Below, piece after piece: positions 1 through 11,700 of a stretch of 64,000 nucleotides of DNA. Position 1 is the first letter of the stretch; every line of letters starts with the position of its first letter. The stretch comes from Trichoplax adhaerens (lineage: Eukaryota; Placozoa; Uniplacotomia; Trichoplacea; Trichoplacidae). Position numbers and translations under genes: made by a program. The stretch is taken from the NCBI RefSeq assembly GCF_000150275.1, contig NW_002060945.1, positions 2,875,172-2,939,171 of the forward strand. Reading direction: 5' to 3'. Below the pieces are notes generated by a model. It searched no databases. It was not told the origin of the DNA and saw only the letters and a program-made list of their open reading frames with translations.

Positions 1-1577
1 GTATAACATTTAATCCAGCATTGTACTGTACAATAGATCATCCAATAATTATAATAAATGCATACTGTATATAATAATTTAATTTTTATAAGCTCAACGG
101 CAATAACAACACATTCTAGCCATCATTCTATTAGGTTATAATTTAACACTGTTATGAACCAATATACTCACAAGAAGCAACGCCATAAAGTATGGCGAGT
201 GCCATATGTACGGTACATACTGTATCCTTCCTTTATAAACCACTATTACTGTATTTATTTATCCTAGTATTGATGCATAAGCTCTAACCTGGCCTTTGAC
301 TTGATTTTTTACTTTTTCTCACACTAAATGCCATGATCCTGCAATTATTCCAATACGCATTGAATTAACTAAATATCAATATATTCTTTTGATTTCTGCC
401 ATAGTAAATTATTTCCCCGATGGTTGACAATCACATTTCCGATATGAACATCTCTATCTACTAGGTTTTATTCTCGTTGTTAGCAAGCAAACGTGACCAG
501 ATATCCTGTATATCTTGTCCTATTCACTCTACCATGTTAAATCGTTATCAAAGCAGTATTGCAACTTGGAAACAACAACTCAGGTGCGTAAGTGTGTAGA
601 TAATAAAATAAACTCTATTTGGGGCGAAAGAAGGAGTCAAAACTAGAGTAAATAAGCTAGTATCCATTTCTATGCCATGTAAATTAACGCTGTATTATGT
701 AGCTTGTTAACAATGAAAATGGCCATAAAAAGACAATTGCAGGAATTTTGAATAAAACGTTGCTGTATTGTGTAAGGACTTTTTTAGGATCAAGTTGGGA
801 ATATCCGCTTCATTTTAGGTAGTAAACATGGCTGCAAGTTGTTGTTACAATTATATTATCATGATTTCTACTATCGATAGTTATTGTATCTACAAGATAG
901 GAAAAAGTAGCAGCAAGCAGCACAAACACAAGGAAGATGTCCGTTGTGTATTCTCTTTTATTGATATACGCGTATACTGTATGGAAAGAATCGATGATTG
1001 CATAAAGTGTATTTTTGTAATCACCAACAGAAAAATTGACGATCTCATCCAGTGTAGAATAAAACTACCGACCAAGGCTAAATTGATATGATCGTCTTGA
1101 TACAAGTTGATCAAAAATGGAATCATGACGAATTCAAACATCAAGAATTATTATTCTACGCGTACATATACGACTACTTGTATGATACAATCAAGAGTTT
1201 CAATATCGAACAAAGTCTAGTTTCGTTTGATATCGTTGCAATTCTAGCAAGAATCATACTAGTACAAGATATTATGTATACAATTAGGCAAGAATCCTCC
1301 TTCAAATTACACTGCTACGTCGGATGATAGATTAAACCTACTGTAACACTCGCCATTTCTACGCTATCGTACAAGACTGTCCAAAATCAACGCTATAAGC
1401 TGCTACTCAAGTCCTATTTAGGTCATGTACTGTACATGACTTCAAAAGGAGTTGAGTAGGTTAGTCATTCATCCATCTAAGTTAATACACCCTTGTGGAT
1501 TGGGCTTTCTCACCACTACCATTTGCAAGACTCACCTGGGTAATTGATGATCTTTGTCCCTCTCGTCTACAGCACCC
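1..1577. other. Left-edge intergenic DNA, no gene recognised
   Basis: AT-rich sequence. Open frames on both strands between 828 and 1327 (79-87 codons) overlap each other and show no domain, signal peptide or splice structure I recognise; their length is expected by chance at this composition. The first GTACTGTAC-type palindrome of the window, ATGTACTGTACAT, appears near 1425-1437. I see no RNA gene or mobile-element end here. Confidence 0.5.
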
Positions 1578-1580
1578 TAA

Positions 1581-1760
1581 AATATTACTCCTAATGGCAG
1601 CACTGCAATTCTTCAACTCTCTCCTAATGTAATTCAACCATTAGAAAAATGTTGTTCAATGTGTCTCATTGAAAAGAAGCAGCCTTACTGGAATGAATTT
1701 GCTCTCAATTGCTCATCCACGATCGACGATAGGCCTCAAAGGTGCAATGCATGCAAGTAG
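1581..1760 (+). pseudogene. Cys-rich open segment, possible exon or gene fragment
   Basis: Between a TAA at 1578-1580 and a TAG at 1758-1760 there are 59 open codons of protein-like composition. The peptide contains PLEKCCSMC and later RPQRCNACK, giving a CCxxC...C...CxxC spacing like a small zinc-binding knuckle. After the TAG the same frame reads on for about 16 charged codons (KEEKQQLFEKLRSIL) before the next stop. No ATG opens the frame early, and no acceptor AG lies between the upstream stop and the open part. I cannot make it a clean exon. A decayed exon or a transposon-derived fragment fits best. I do not recognise the family. Length alone would not support coding; the composition and cysteine spacing are the only argument. 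Confidence 0.3.
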
Positions 1761-2520
1761 AAGGAAGAAAAACAACAACTTTTTGAAAAGCTTAGGTCGA
1801 TCCTGTAGACCTGTACTGTAGATGGTCACTACTAGCCACTACCGGTGTTGAACGGGATACTTGTATAATGTTTACACTAGAAAGAGCCAGAGGTATACAC
1901 ATGCGCAGTCAAAGTATTTCTTGCATCTCGTACGAAATTGTACGGTACAGTACAGAGTCTGATTATTTTGGATGGCACCCTGATAAGATAGATTTATTAT
2001 GTACAGTACGGCCCAAACGAGATCAATTCTTACGTTAGATAGAAATATTGTACAGGAATTTCAACGGAATACTACTTTGATTGATTTTTGAAAGTAGGGG
2101 TGACATCGAAAATAATCATACTGTACACTCAGTGTACAGTAACATCGTGAACTTTATGGTTGGCTTCAAGGAACAGTATGACAAAGTTAAAAGGAAAACC
2201 TGGACAGCAACGCAGACGAAAAACCCTACCTGTTAGCTATCGAAAGTAGTCCCAAAATATCCCAAAATACAGAATTAGTATGGACATCTTGCGCCTACTT
2301 TTTGGGCAGCACAGTACTCATTTGAACTCTTTGATGATATTCTATGACTCATTTAAGGTATCATTTAATGGAAGTTGATCAACGAAAACTGGTTTCAACG
2401 CTGCTGATCGTATAAACTGTATTGTTTCCATACGGCAACAATAAGTCGAAGAGCAATTGCGATAGCGGCTGCGCGAATGAAAGGGTGAATAAAAAGAGAA
2501 CTGGGCAGAATTTTGTCAAT
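1761..2520. other. Intergenic DNA with scattered GTACTGTAC-type palindromes
   Basis: No convincing gene. Copies or near-copies of the palindromic word recur at about 1811, 1938-1955, 2000-2010, 2050 and 2118-2142. An ATGCGCAGTC element (NRF1-like) is present near 1902. The density of the palindromic word rises steadily toward the tract at 2521-2690. Confidence 0.5.
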
Positions 2521-2690
2521 CTACAGTATTCATACTGTAGCGTTAAGCTGAACTGTACAGTACAGTACAGTACATACAGTATAGTACAGTACAGTATGAG
2601 TGTACTGTACACTGTACAGTACTGTACAGTACTGTACTGAACTAGGGACTACAGGATGATCACTGTACAGTACTGTACACTGTACAGTGC
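2521..2690. repeat. Self-complementary GTACTGTAC/GTACAGTAC tract
   Basis: About 170 bp made largely of alternating CTGTAC and CAGTAC words, many overlapping into GTACTGTACAGTAC. Because each unit is its own reverse complement, the tract can fold into many alternative hairpins and reads nearly the same on both strands, which also produces spurious overlapping frames. The same word is found at lower density from 1.4 to 3.3 kb and again at 63.4-63.9 kb, and only rarely in between. It could be a simple palindromic satellite, a protein-binding array, or remnants of a short palindromic element. Confidence 0.75.
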
Positions 2691-2718
2691 TCTAGAATTG
2701 CCAGTCCCGATTAGGGTG

Positions 2719-2730
2719 CACTGCGCAGTG
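2719..2730. promoter_or_regulatory. NRF1-like palindrome upstream of the TMEM9-like gene
   Basis: A perfect 12-bp palindrome, CACTGCGCAGTG, about 620 bp upstream of the TMEM9-like start codon. Its 10-bp core ACTGCGCAGT occurs again at 24276-24285 in another promoter-like island. TGCGCA-centred palindromes resemble NRF1-type housekeeping promoter elements; binding is inferred. Confidence 0.4.
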
Positions 2731-2891
2731 TCAGTTGGTGGGGACACTAGTGGTACTGTGCGGTACAGTACTCAGTAATACAGCAGGATGTAATTTGTGC
2801 AGGTGCTGGTGTCCAGTACTACAGATTTCAACCAACGCTGAATATTAATGAGATGGAAAGCAAATTATCAACTGGAGCAAATCGCATCCAG

Positions 2892-3101
2892 TTGACCCTA
2901 GTGACGTAGCAAGATAGGACTGACACCAGTGGTGTGACTACCGTACTATCGCTCACCTCAAGAGTTAAGACGTCAAGTCCCCAACGACATCTATCCTAGC
3001 TTTGACCCTAGTGACGTAGCAAGATAGGACTGACACCAGTGGTGTGACTACAGTACTATCCCTCACCTCAAGAGTCTAGACAACGACATCTATCCTAGCT
3101 T
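2892..3101. repeat. Two-copy tandem duplication (~105 bp unit)
   Basis: Copy 1 (2892-3001) and copy 2 (3002-about 3101) share nearly identical sequence starting TTGACCCTAGTGACGTAGC and ending in CATCTATCCTAGCTT. Copy 2 lacks roughly ten bases near its right end. Each copy carries a CRE-like GTGACGTAG, a near-palindrome ACACCAGTGGTGT and a CACCTCA box. The duplication ends about 245 bp before the TMEM9-like start codon, so it lies where promoter elements would be expected. Confidence 0.85.
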
Positions 3102-3346
3102 TCCTATTTTACTTGATGGGGGCGATTTGGGCCCAAAAAGTCTTTCAAAAAGAGGCCTAGTTTATTATTGTATAGCTGTAATCCACTAGAATTATCCAAC
3201 ATACTTTGACTTGATTGACTTTCTCTTTGATTTCCTCTGTGCAACTCTGAAATCCTGCTCTACTGTACAATAAGTGTACATGGAAGCTTGCAAATTCCTA
3301 TTGTAATTCCACTAGGTCAACTGGTGACGTGACACGCTGATCCAAA

Positions 3347-5743
3347 ATGAATTACGCCTTTCTCTTCTGCTTGATAGCGTTGCTCATCAAATTAAGCGCT
3401 GTGAGTTTAATCATGTCATAATTAGAAATGAATCATTTACAGTTACAAAGCTTAAAACTAAACTGATCGATTGCATCTTGGTTACGCTATGGATGCTATT
3501 ACAATACTTATTAGTCGAGATGCTATGATATGTCACAACGATGAACATGTTGAAATGTTGTTAGAGTTAGACGCATAGTCTATAAAGTAGCGATAGACAC
3601 AAATCAATATTGACTGCTATGGTAAAAGATCAACTACAATATCATACCCACATTGTACAACCAAAGCAAATTAGAATTTATAGACTCTACATTAACAAAT
3701 AGGACCATCTACGACATTCATAGTTTGTTCTCAATACTAAGGCGTAAGATAATAGACTAATACACTTTGCTTGAATTTCAATCATTCCATAGGGTCAATT
3801 TAGCAATTCACGATGTATATGCGTATGTCCTAAAGATACCGAGTACACCAAGATTAGAAATGTATTTATTAAAGTGGTGGAATCCACTCAAAATTGGTAA
3901 ATTCATGGTGATATCTTTGCTGTTGCAATACGTTTTCATGTATAATATCATCCAAATGATACTGCTTTATAAAGTCAGCCACAAGATAGAATGATAAACG
4001 TAAAATGTCTTCAAACTCCTACTTCCGGTCTCATCCAAGGATCGCAACGTGTAAAATAGTTACTGTTATTGTGCGAAGACACATCCGTGCCTAAAGATAC
4101 AGTGATGTTATTACATACCGATACTGTTAGTAATTCTTATACAGTTTGCAAGCGTACCACTTGAACTGATTCTAGAATTAGTGTTAACGCCACTGGGTAC
4201 TGTAAGTAAATGGCATTGATTCCTTGTAATTACTTGGATATGAGATTGACTTCAAGCTATAGCCGCAAAATGGAACGATTATTTGTATCTAGTCAAGAAC
4301 TATTCACAAAAGTCATTACTGCTAACTGATTAAACGATAAAATATCTAGGTCTTCATCAATAATTATCATTGATACTTCATATAGAATTGTTTGATATCA
4401 TGCCTCTTACTCAAAAGGATGAAGTACTGTGTAAAGAACCACTTTATCCTACATTTCTGATATATACAAAATCGCTTTCAATATAGCACCTGCTCCAAGG
4501 CTGTCGGACTACCAGATATATTTTGCCTACGTTGCCAGTGTAAATTTCAAACTCGCAATATGGGTATCAATCAGGTAAATTGTTAGAATAGCTAAAATGC
4601 TCTGCCAGCTGGGTATGATTATACAGCATACTAGCCTGGTAACATAGCGAATGTAATGACAGATATAGTAAGTTAAAAACACACTATGAAATTAAAACAT
4701 AAAAATATTGTACCTCTTGGAATATCTTTATCACATTTTTCTCAACGTTGCGGTTCAATACTTTTACAGGGCGTTGTTATTTTCGTCTTGGTCGTATTAG
4801 CATTGCTGCTATTGTATCTAACGTATTCAATTTATGAAAAGTACGCAAGGAAAGAACTTCCAAGAAATAGCCAGATGCAGGTAAATTATCAATAGTGCTA
4901 ATTGTTAGTTCTAAAGTGACAGCATATTTCCATCTCGACCAGTAACCCCTATATAACTAATTGAAAACTGTCATGATAAGAAAACGATCATGATTTGACT
5001 ACTCAATACTATAGCAAATGGCGTGATTAAAATAGGGACACCCTAGTTGAAAATTGGAATAGATGAAACTTTCTTAAATACACGTATTTCGTTTCAGTAG
5101 TTGGCCATCATTAATCTTACTCTTCATCTTAATACAAGTGTTAAGACTCTAATAAGCTAGTAAACCTTACTATTAAAATAAACTACAGCCCTTTTGATAG
5201 TCGTGATTTAAAATTTATTTTTTACCGACACTGAAATTGCGTTTAGAGCCAGTCACATAGGCATATCCCATTAGGCGCATTAAAATTTTAATAGAATTTT
5301 ATATATAAGCATTCTAAAGTATCCACTCTATGGCTCATGCCGCAATGGTGCTTGTATTTACAATGAGAAACTACCTACCATTGTTACTAAGTAGGCGTTT
5401 GCAGGAGTTTGTAAAATACGTACAGATTATAGAAATATTCGTAACTAGAATAATTACAATCAGTAATAAATATCCTCGAATTTGTATATCTAAATTTTAG
5501 CTAGACAACTGATTAAATACGCTTGATGACTTACACTCCAATGTCTTTGAAAATGGATCTTGTAACGGAATTTTCTTATCACCAGCCGACATTAACATCA
5601 CTAATTATATTTCTCTATAGAATCAACAAAATTTGAATACCGAATCCATTTCCAATCGAATTATAAGATTTCGCACCAACTGGAAAAAGCAACTTACTGA
5701 ACAGCAAAATAATATTTACGTTCGTCATAATATGTTATCGTAA
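3347..5743 (+). CDS. tmem9: TMEM9-like type I membrane protein, five exons, one apparent frameshift
   Basis: Read by hand as exons 3347-3400, 3979-4086, 4487-4574, 4770-4880 and 5621-5743, with GT-AG introns (donor 3401 GTGAGT, 4575 and 4881 GTAAAT; acceptors ending CAG or TAG). Exon 1 encodes a signal peptide (MNYAFLFCLIALLIKLSA). Exon 2 carries a Cys-containing lumenal segment with SGLI and SYCYC. Exon 3 has FCLRCQC. Exon 4 is the membrane span (VVIFVLVVLALLLLYLTY). Exon 5 ends with a W..Q..EQQ...VRHNMLS tail and stop. Order, cysteine spacing and tail match the TMEM9/TMEM9B family of late-endosomal and lysosomal proteins, linked in vertebrates to V-ATPase and CLC transporters. Expected length is about 160 residues versus 183 in human. 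Exon 2 changes frame near 4054 in an A-run (see separate entry). The exon 2 donor (4087, GTGCCT) is weak, and 4102 is an alternative. Poly(A) signals AATAAA lie at 5799 and 5819. Confidence 0.8.
4051..4060 (+). other. tmem9: Apparent single-base frameshift in TMEM9-like exon 2
   Basis: Exon 2 starts in the phase set by exon 1 and reads up to a TAG at 4057-4059 just after an AAAA run. The following cysteine motif (SYCYCAKTHP) is in the frame that corresponds to one base fewer. With one base fewer in the run, the spacing from SG to the CxC motif becomes 16 residues, as in human TMEM9, and the end phase of exon 2 then agrees with exon 3. An assembly or sequencing error in the A-run, a polymorphic null allele, or early pseudogenisation are all possible. 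Confidence 0.6.
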
Positions 5744-8700
5744 TTTTGAGCTGCATACTAATATTTAGGAATGATGCGATAGCAAAATACTACATTTTAA
5801 TAAATGCTCTACAGCTAAAATAAATCAATTCTCTGATAGCAGTCTGCATTGATTTATCCCACAAATATCATTATCTGTTTTAAGTTCTGGAATGTTTCAT
5901 CATGTAGATTAGGAATACTTTGTTGAAGCTTCAATTTTGTTCAAAATTTAGTCCACTTCAACAGCAATCTCAGCCAAGATTAATCTAGATTATTTCTATG
6001 CTATTTAAATGTCTAAGTAGATACTATCAATTCTTTATCTGAAGTAATACAATGTCTCCAGTGTTGAAGTTACTGCAGATTGCGGCAATTCGATAGGACG
6101 CGGTATCATAGACTTGTCAGACCTGACCGTTACACCGAATGACTCTATTTTCATAGTCTATAATGAGAAATTCTACCGCAGAATCTTTGATTTATACTTA
6201 TTCTGAGACGTGTACTTGCAACATATCACAGAACGAAATGCATGTACTGTCAATTTAATTAATTAATTATGAGAAAATACGTCACTTAAGTAATTACATA
6301 CTATAAAGAGACCTCCAATTTCAGTGGTGCCCAATTATAGCATAGCTAAGACTATTATTATTTAATGGGTTACTATTTATTGTATTATATTTTGAACTGC
6401 AATCATGGTCCAAAATAAATGAGCTAGAAATATTAAAATTTGAGAATAACAAGCCGATTCGAATTGGCATAGAAGCAATGCTGTAATGATTTAGCTAATT
6501 GCAGCAGTTATGTAGTAGGGTTAAGAAATCATGCACTAGAAAGGCTGATCATTGATCAACAACATGGGATGGTCTATCAACTTCCATGTTAAAAGTGAAA
6601 AGAACGTACAAAGTGCGTACTAAACAGACTGACTGATTGGCATCCGTGTTCCTTGGTAGGTTCTTTAGCGTCATTTATATCTCCAAGTTTACCGTAGCTA
6701 AAATCATACCTATTATTCATGCAAGATTTTGCTTCACCAAGCTTTTCCATTATTCATAAAATATCATTAGCACTCAATACATAAAGAACAAATTTGTTGG
6801 TGAATCACTATCGTAGTTATCTAGATTTTAAAATACGATCTTACTGAGACTTATTGCAACGTTTACGTTGATTTATCGTATCACAATAATGTATAATGCT
6901 GAGAAAGGAGCAGCACACCGCATTTGAAAAAAACTGAAGCTGTATGGAATTTCAATAAAATTTGTGCATCCGGTAGCCTATCGCAGTATACTGAAAACAA
7001 GCATAAACAAAATGAAAGAAAGTTATACCTTATGCAATAATGTGTTGGAAGCTGTAAAAGAATGATATACTGTACGAGTAAAATCACAAATTGTACATCC
7101 ACTCAAAGTAGAACTTTTTATCTAAAATAATTTTTTATTAAAGCGTTTAAGTAGAAATGATCGAAAAATATAAAAGCAAACTATATAATGAATAAATTAC
7201 AAACTAGTCATTGCCCAGACGTTTCTAAGGCAGAATTTTGTGAGCAATTTAAAAAACCGTTAATTAATAGAATAAATGTGCTATAACTACGAGTGCCCGA
7301 GTATTGCACGTCATTGTACAAAAACGTAAAGAAAATAAACACCCGATCGTCACGCATACATCCGTGAGCAAATTTTTAAGCTACGAAACAGCCAATTGTA
7401 ACTATCTCAATATAACGATGAATCTGTTAACAAATCGATAAAGAAACCTGTCTCAATAATTATTTTTAATTTATTATCAAGTTATTAAATTTAGGTATCA
7501 TGAATATTAATATGTGATCAATTACGTCCGTTAAAATAAAATAAAACAGTTAAAATTACGGGTAAAACGAAATAAATAAACCATGAAAGAATTAATGGGT
7601 AACTATGATTTTAACTAGCTAGCATCATTAAATTCCTAAGTTGATAAATGATGATAATTTTCATCTAAATTCATCAGAAATTTGGAAATATTTGTAGGAT
7701 CTCAATGTTATTGGCAACAAACATGGTAAAGATGATCATCACGTAATCAAAGTATCTGCCAGATAGTTGTCAACTACTGAGATTAAAACGTAGAACAAAA
7801 TTTAGACTATTCCTATTAGACTATTAGGCTATTCCTACTCATTAAAAAAATTCAAAACAGCTATTTAAACTTACGAGATGCTCGTATTTAAAGTCTACTG
7901 ATGTAAATTTTTTTTGTCCTAAACAATCAAGATTATATATTACCTTCAATAGACCAAAATATATACAGTATAAAGGTCGATCGATTTGAGATAAAATAAG
8001 ACACTATGTTTAAGACAATATTTAAGGGCCTGATTCTCTTAGCAAGCATTTACTATTGCTAGATAGTTTATTGTATTTTCAGGCTTACAGTATGATTATA
8101 TCTGAATCTTAAATAGACAAGTTTATCGTTTTCAATTTAAGATTCAATTTCATCATACCTTCGATTTTTTCAATGAATAGTTAAATGTATATAATTCGCA
8201 TAAATGTCTAATAAAATGTATCTTCAACACGAAATAAATACATTTTATTATCTCAATCATTACTATATACAAAAAATCGAAACTTACGACAATTGTGAGA
8301 GAATTGCATTTAGTAATATTTTTAACCTTGATCATATTAGCTAAATTTATAAAAAATTTGGGATACCTTTACCGCTTCACTACTTGAATTTTTACGTATA
8401 GCATCATGATCTCAATCATCCATGTACGCGTATTCATTAACACAACTATTAAAGAGTGTAGAAAGGTGTCCGTAAATATGTACATTATGATAGGGGAAAT
8501 CCTGTCGATTACGGATTGTCCCCAGATAGTGTGACGTGTAAGTCTAAATATCATGATTACGATTAGCAATAAACATAAAAAGTGACTACTATTTGAATAT
8601 AGGTGCTAAGTTTAATTAGCAGCTTTCGCATGCTCAGCTAGAGACAATTAGTAGGTCCGGAAGTCGGAGCGAGAATCGGGAATCGACGTTAAATATTAGT

Positions 8701-11700
8701 CTACCTGCCTATGGATATCGTAATATCTAAGAGACCGGGGAGGCCATACAAAGCTAATATTTAGAATGCTATAGTAAAGCTAGTAGAACATAGACTTGTT
8801 TACAAGCAAAGAATTGATAGCGGTCTTCTTTTATTCCTGAGTCCAATCTTTAATTGGACAAATACTGTTAAACTGTAGTCAAATGCATTTTTTTTAAATA
8901 AAGGTATTTTTCTTATACTCTTGACGAGTTTATTGACTGTATCAAACTAAAGAGTTGAACTATCGTATAGTAAATTACTGCATATAGGTACCACGTTACA
9001 AAGAGCATCTGTTTATTCATTATCAAATTGTAGGTTTGCAAGATATTTAATTACACTGAAGCGCTAAAATTTACCTGTTGATGTTAAAGCTTGAGAATTA
9101 ATGATTTGTTTGCGTAAGACAAACTGAAGTATAATAGCTACCATACACAACAACTGCTTTTTATTGAATTATGCGTGCCTGTATCGTAGAATTTGCATTA
9201 GATGCTAGTAATAGTACGAGATAAATTGCTCAAGTAGAAAATTTCATTATCCTAACAAATCTAAGTAGATAAAAAAATAATTGAAATACAATGTATTATA
9301 AGAGGACAAAACATAATTTGTATTTTTTAGGATACTCGAATGATTGATGTTTGCTTACAGTCAATCGAAAATCATGCTGTATAATTATTATTTTGATAAC
9401 GAAGTAATAGACCAACATCTATTTCTTATGCATTTATTTATATTAGCAAGTATTAAATCATGATAAAAGTGAGGTATTTAATTGATAAAATAGTCAATCA
9501 ACGTAAGATAAAATATTCTATATGTGTGCCTTTATGCGATATATTGAGGAACAATATTTACTTATACCCTAATTAATGATGGGGTACTCTTTGGTTTCCA
9601 CAAACACGAACAGCTGCCTGTCTGATATTTTTCTGACGCCAATTTAATGTGCATGCAACGGTAAGGAAATAGAACGTTAAAGATGGAAATCATTTCGTTC
9701 TCTAACATCCATAATTTCTACTAAAATTGGCTACCTTTATCTATTCATTCATCCATCAATCAATCATTAGTAATTAGTAAATCCACGGTTAAAATCATAA
9801 TACAAACACTTCCTTAACGTAATCAATAACGCTGAAGCGAAAATTAGATGACTGAATCAATAATAATATTTAAAATTAATTAGATTCATAAGAGTTTAAA
9901 GCTTATCTTTTGTCGACTACTTGTGAAGAGGAAATCATAGCTAGTTCTATTTCAGTTAACATGTCTCATTTTCAGAATATTAGTCCACAAAATACTATAC
10001 AATGCGCGTACTTATTAAGGAACCTATACAGTACTATTTTATAAGTCCAATAGTCAAAATTCGAAGCTGCTAACAATGTATATTCATTAAAGACTGCCTA
10101 ATGGTCTTGATAATTGTCAGATTAATACCATATCAAATTGCATATTGCCATTTCAACAAGCACCATACTACCACTTTGTACATAAATATAATAAGCAGGA
10201 TTGCATCAGATGCAATTAAAAACAGTGACTTAGAATCAAATTGAAACAGGTCAAAATTTTAACATAAACAGTACGGTACACAACAACGGAAGACTTTTAT
10301 TGTCTAGCTCTAACTTAGATGAGCGTATTTCAAGTAGCACGTTCACGCCCTTTTACTAAAAGTTTCTAAGAGCAAATCGAATCAAACTTGTGCTAATTAG
10401 CCAATATATTGTACGATGATTTTTATAATTAATGGAACGTGTATTTTTGAAGTTAATTAATGAAAGCTTTTTCTAACACCTAATTAAATTATATGTCTAT
10501 AACACAACATATTTTGATCAACTCCATTTTACTCTTGCTTGCTAATTAAAACCATATGCACATTTGTATTTCGCAGTCTCAATTATCTGATATTTCACGC
10601 CTTTCAGATGCTAACGACTTCTTAACGATGAAATCTAGACTACAGATTTAACCGCTTAATTAGGCCGATTTACATAATGTAAAAGACGATATTATTTACT
10701 TAGCTATGCTAATTAATATCACTACGTATAGAAATTATTCTATTTATAGATGTTTTCACCATATTAAAACAAAGAATATTGTGTAAATTAATCAAGCAAG
10801 AAATACAATAGATAATATCACTCAATCTGTCTTTAAATTAATTAACCGTATTTAATCAAGATAAACTACAAGTAAAATGCTTGCTATATCCTATATAGCA
10901 GATTAATATTCTAATATGTATGCGAAAAGAAGTGTTACTTTACATTTATATTTAGTACATAATACATTCACAATTCATTACTATGTATGATTATTTGCGT
11001 CTTCAATGTTTTTTGTTGAGACTTTTCGATTAAATGAAAAAGTATAATCTAGGAATTTTCAGTTATTAGAAATATTAAACTAAATTCAAGTATTGGAACA
11101 TTGTAAGCTACAAATATTCCCAGCTTCAATAGCTACAGAATTTGCTTTTAATAATTGAATGCCAGTGTGATATACCTAGTCATCAAATATACATCGCTTT
11201 GATACTTTCGTCTACTTTATATTATCACTTTTTTTCCTCATTCTCTTCCAAATCTAAACATTTAAATGACCGTGAGTACCAGCAAACAGGCATTTCACTG
11301 ACAAGATTTGTACTGTTATCATCGGCTCTACGAGTATTTCAACTAATACTGTCCAATCTCGAATACATAACATCGCTTTATTTTTGTATGTCATATCTAC
11401 CGAACAAAAACTGAATTTCACGGTTTATATGCCACCTTAACCTTATGTTTTTAATTAATGTCTGGTCACTTAGTTTACTTAATTACTAATTATCAGTTGT
11501 CATCAGTATTAATGCTACGAACAGCCTTAACTCAATCGTGGCAGTATAAATGATATAATAGGAATCACAACGCAGTGTAGACTCTACTTAATTTAATATC
11601 AGCCAATCTCGCATGCTTAGTCGAGCATTTCCTCCATATATCTCAACGACTCAGATTCTGCTATCATACTTAATACACTACAGTAGCCTTATGCTTCTAA

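Noticed and set aside
828-1327. Overlapping frames of 79-87 codons on both strands
   Set aside because: Mutually overlapping, no recognisable motif, and within chance length.
2521-2690. CRISPR-like array
   Set aside because: The repeats are overlapping palindromic words without unique spacers, and the genome is animal.
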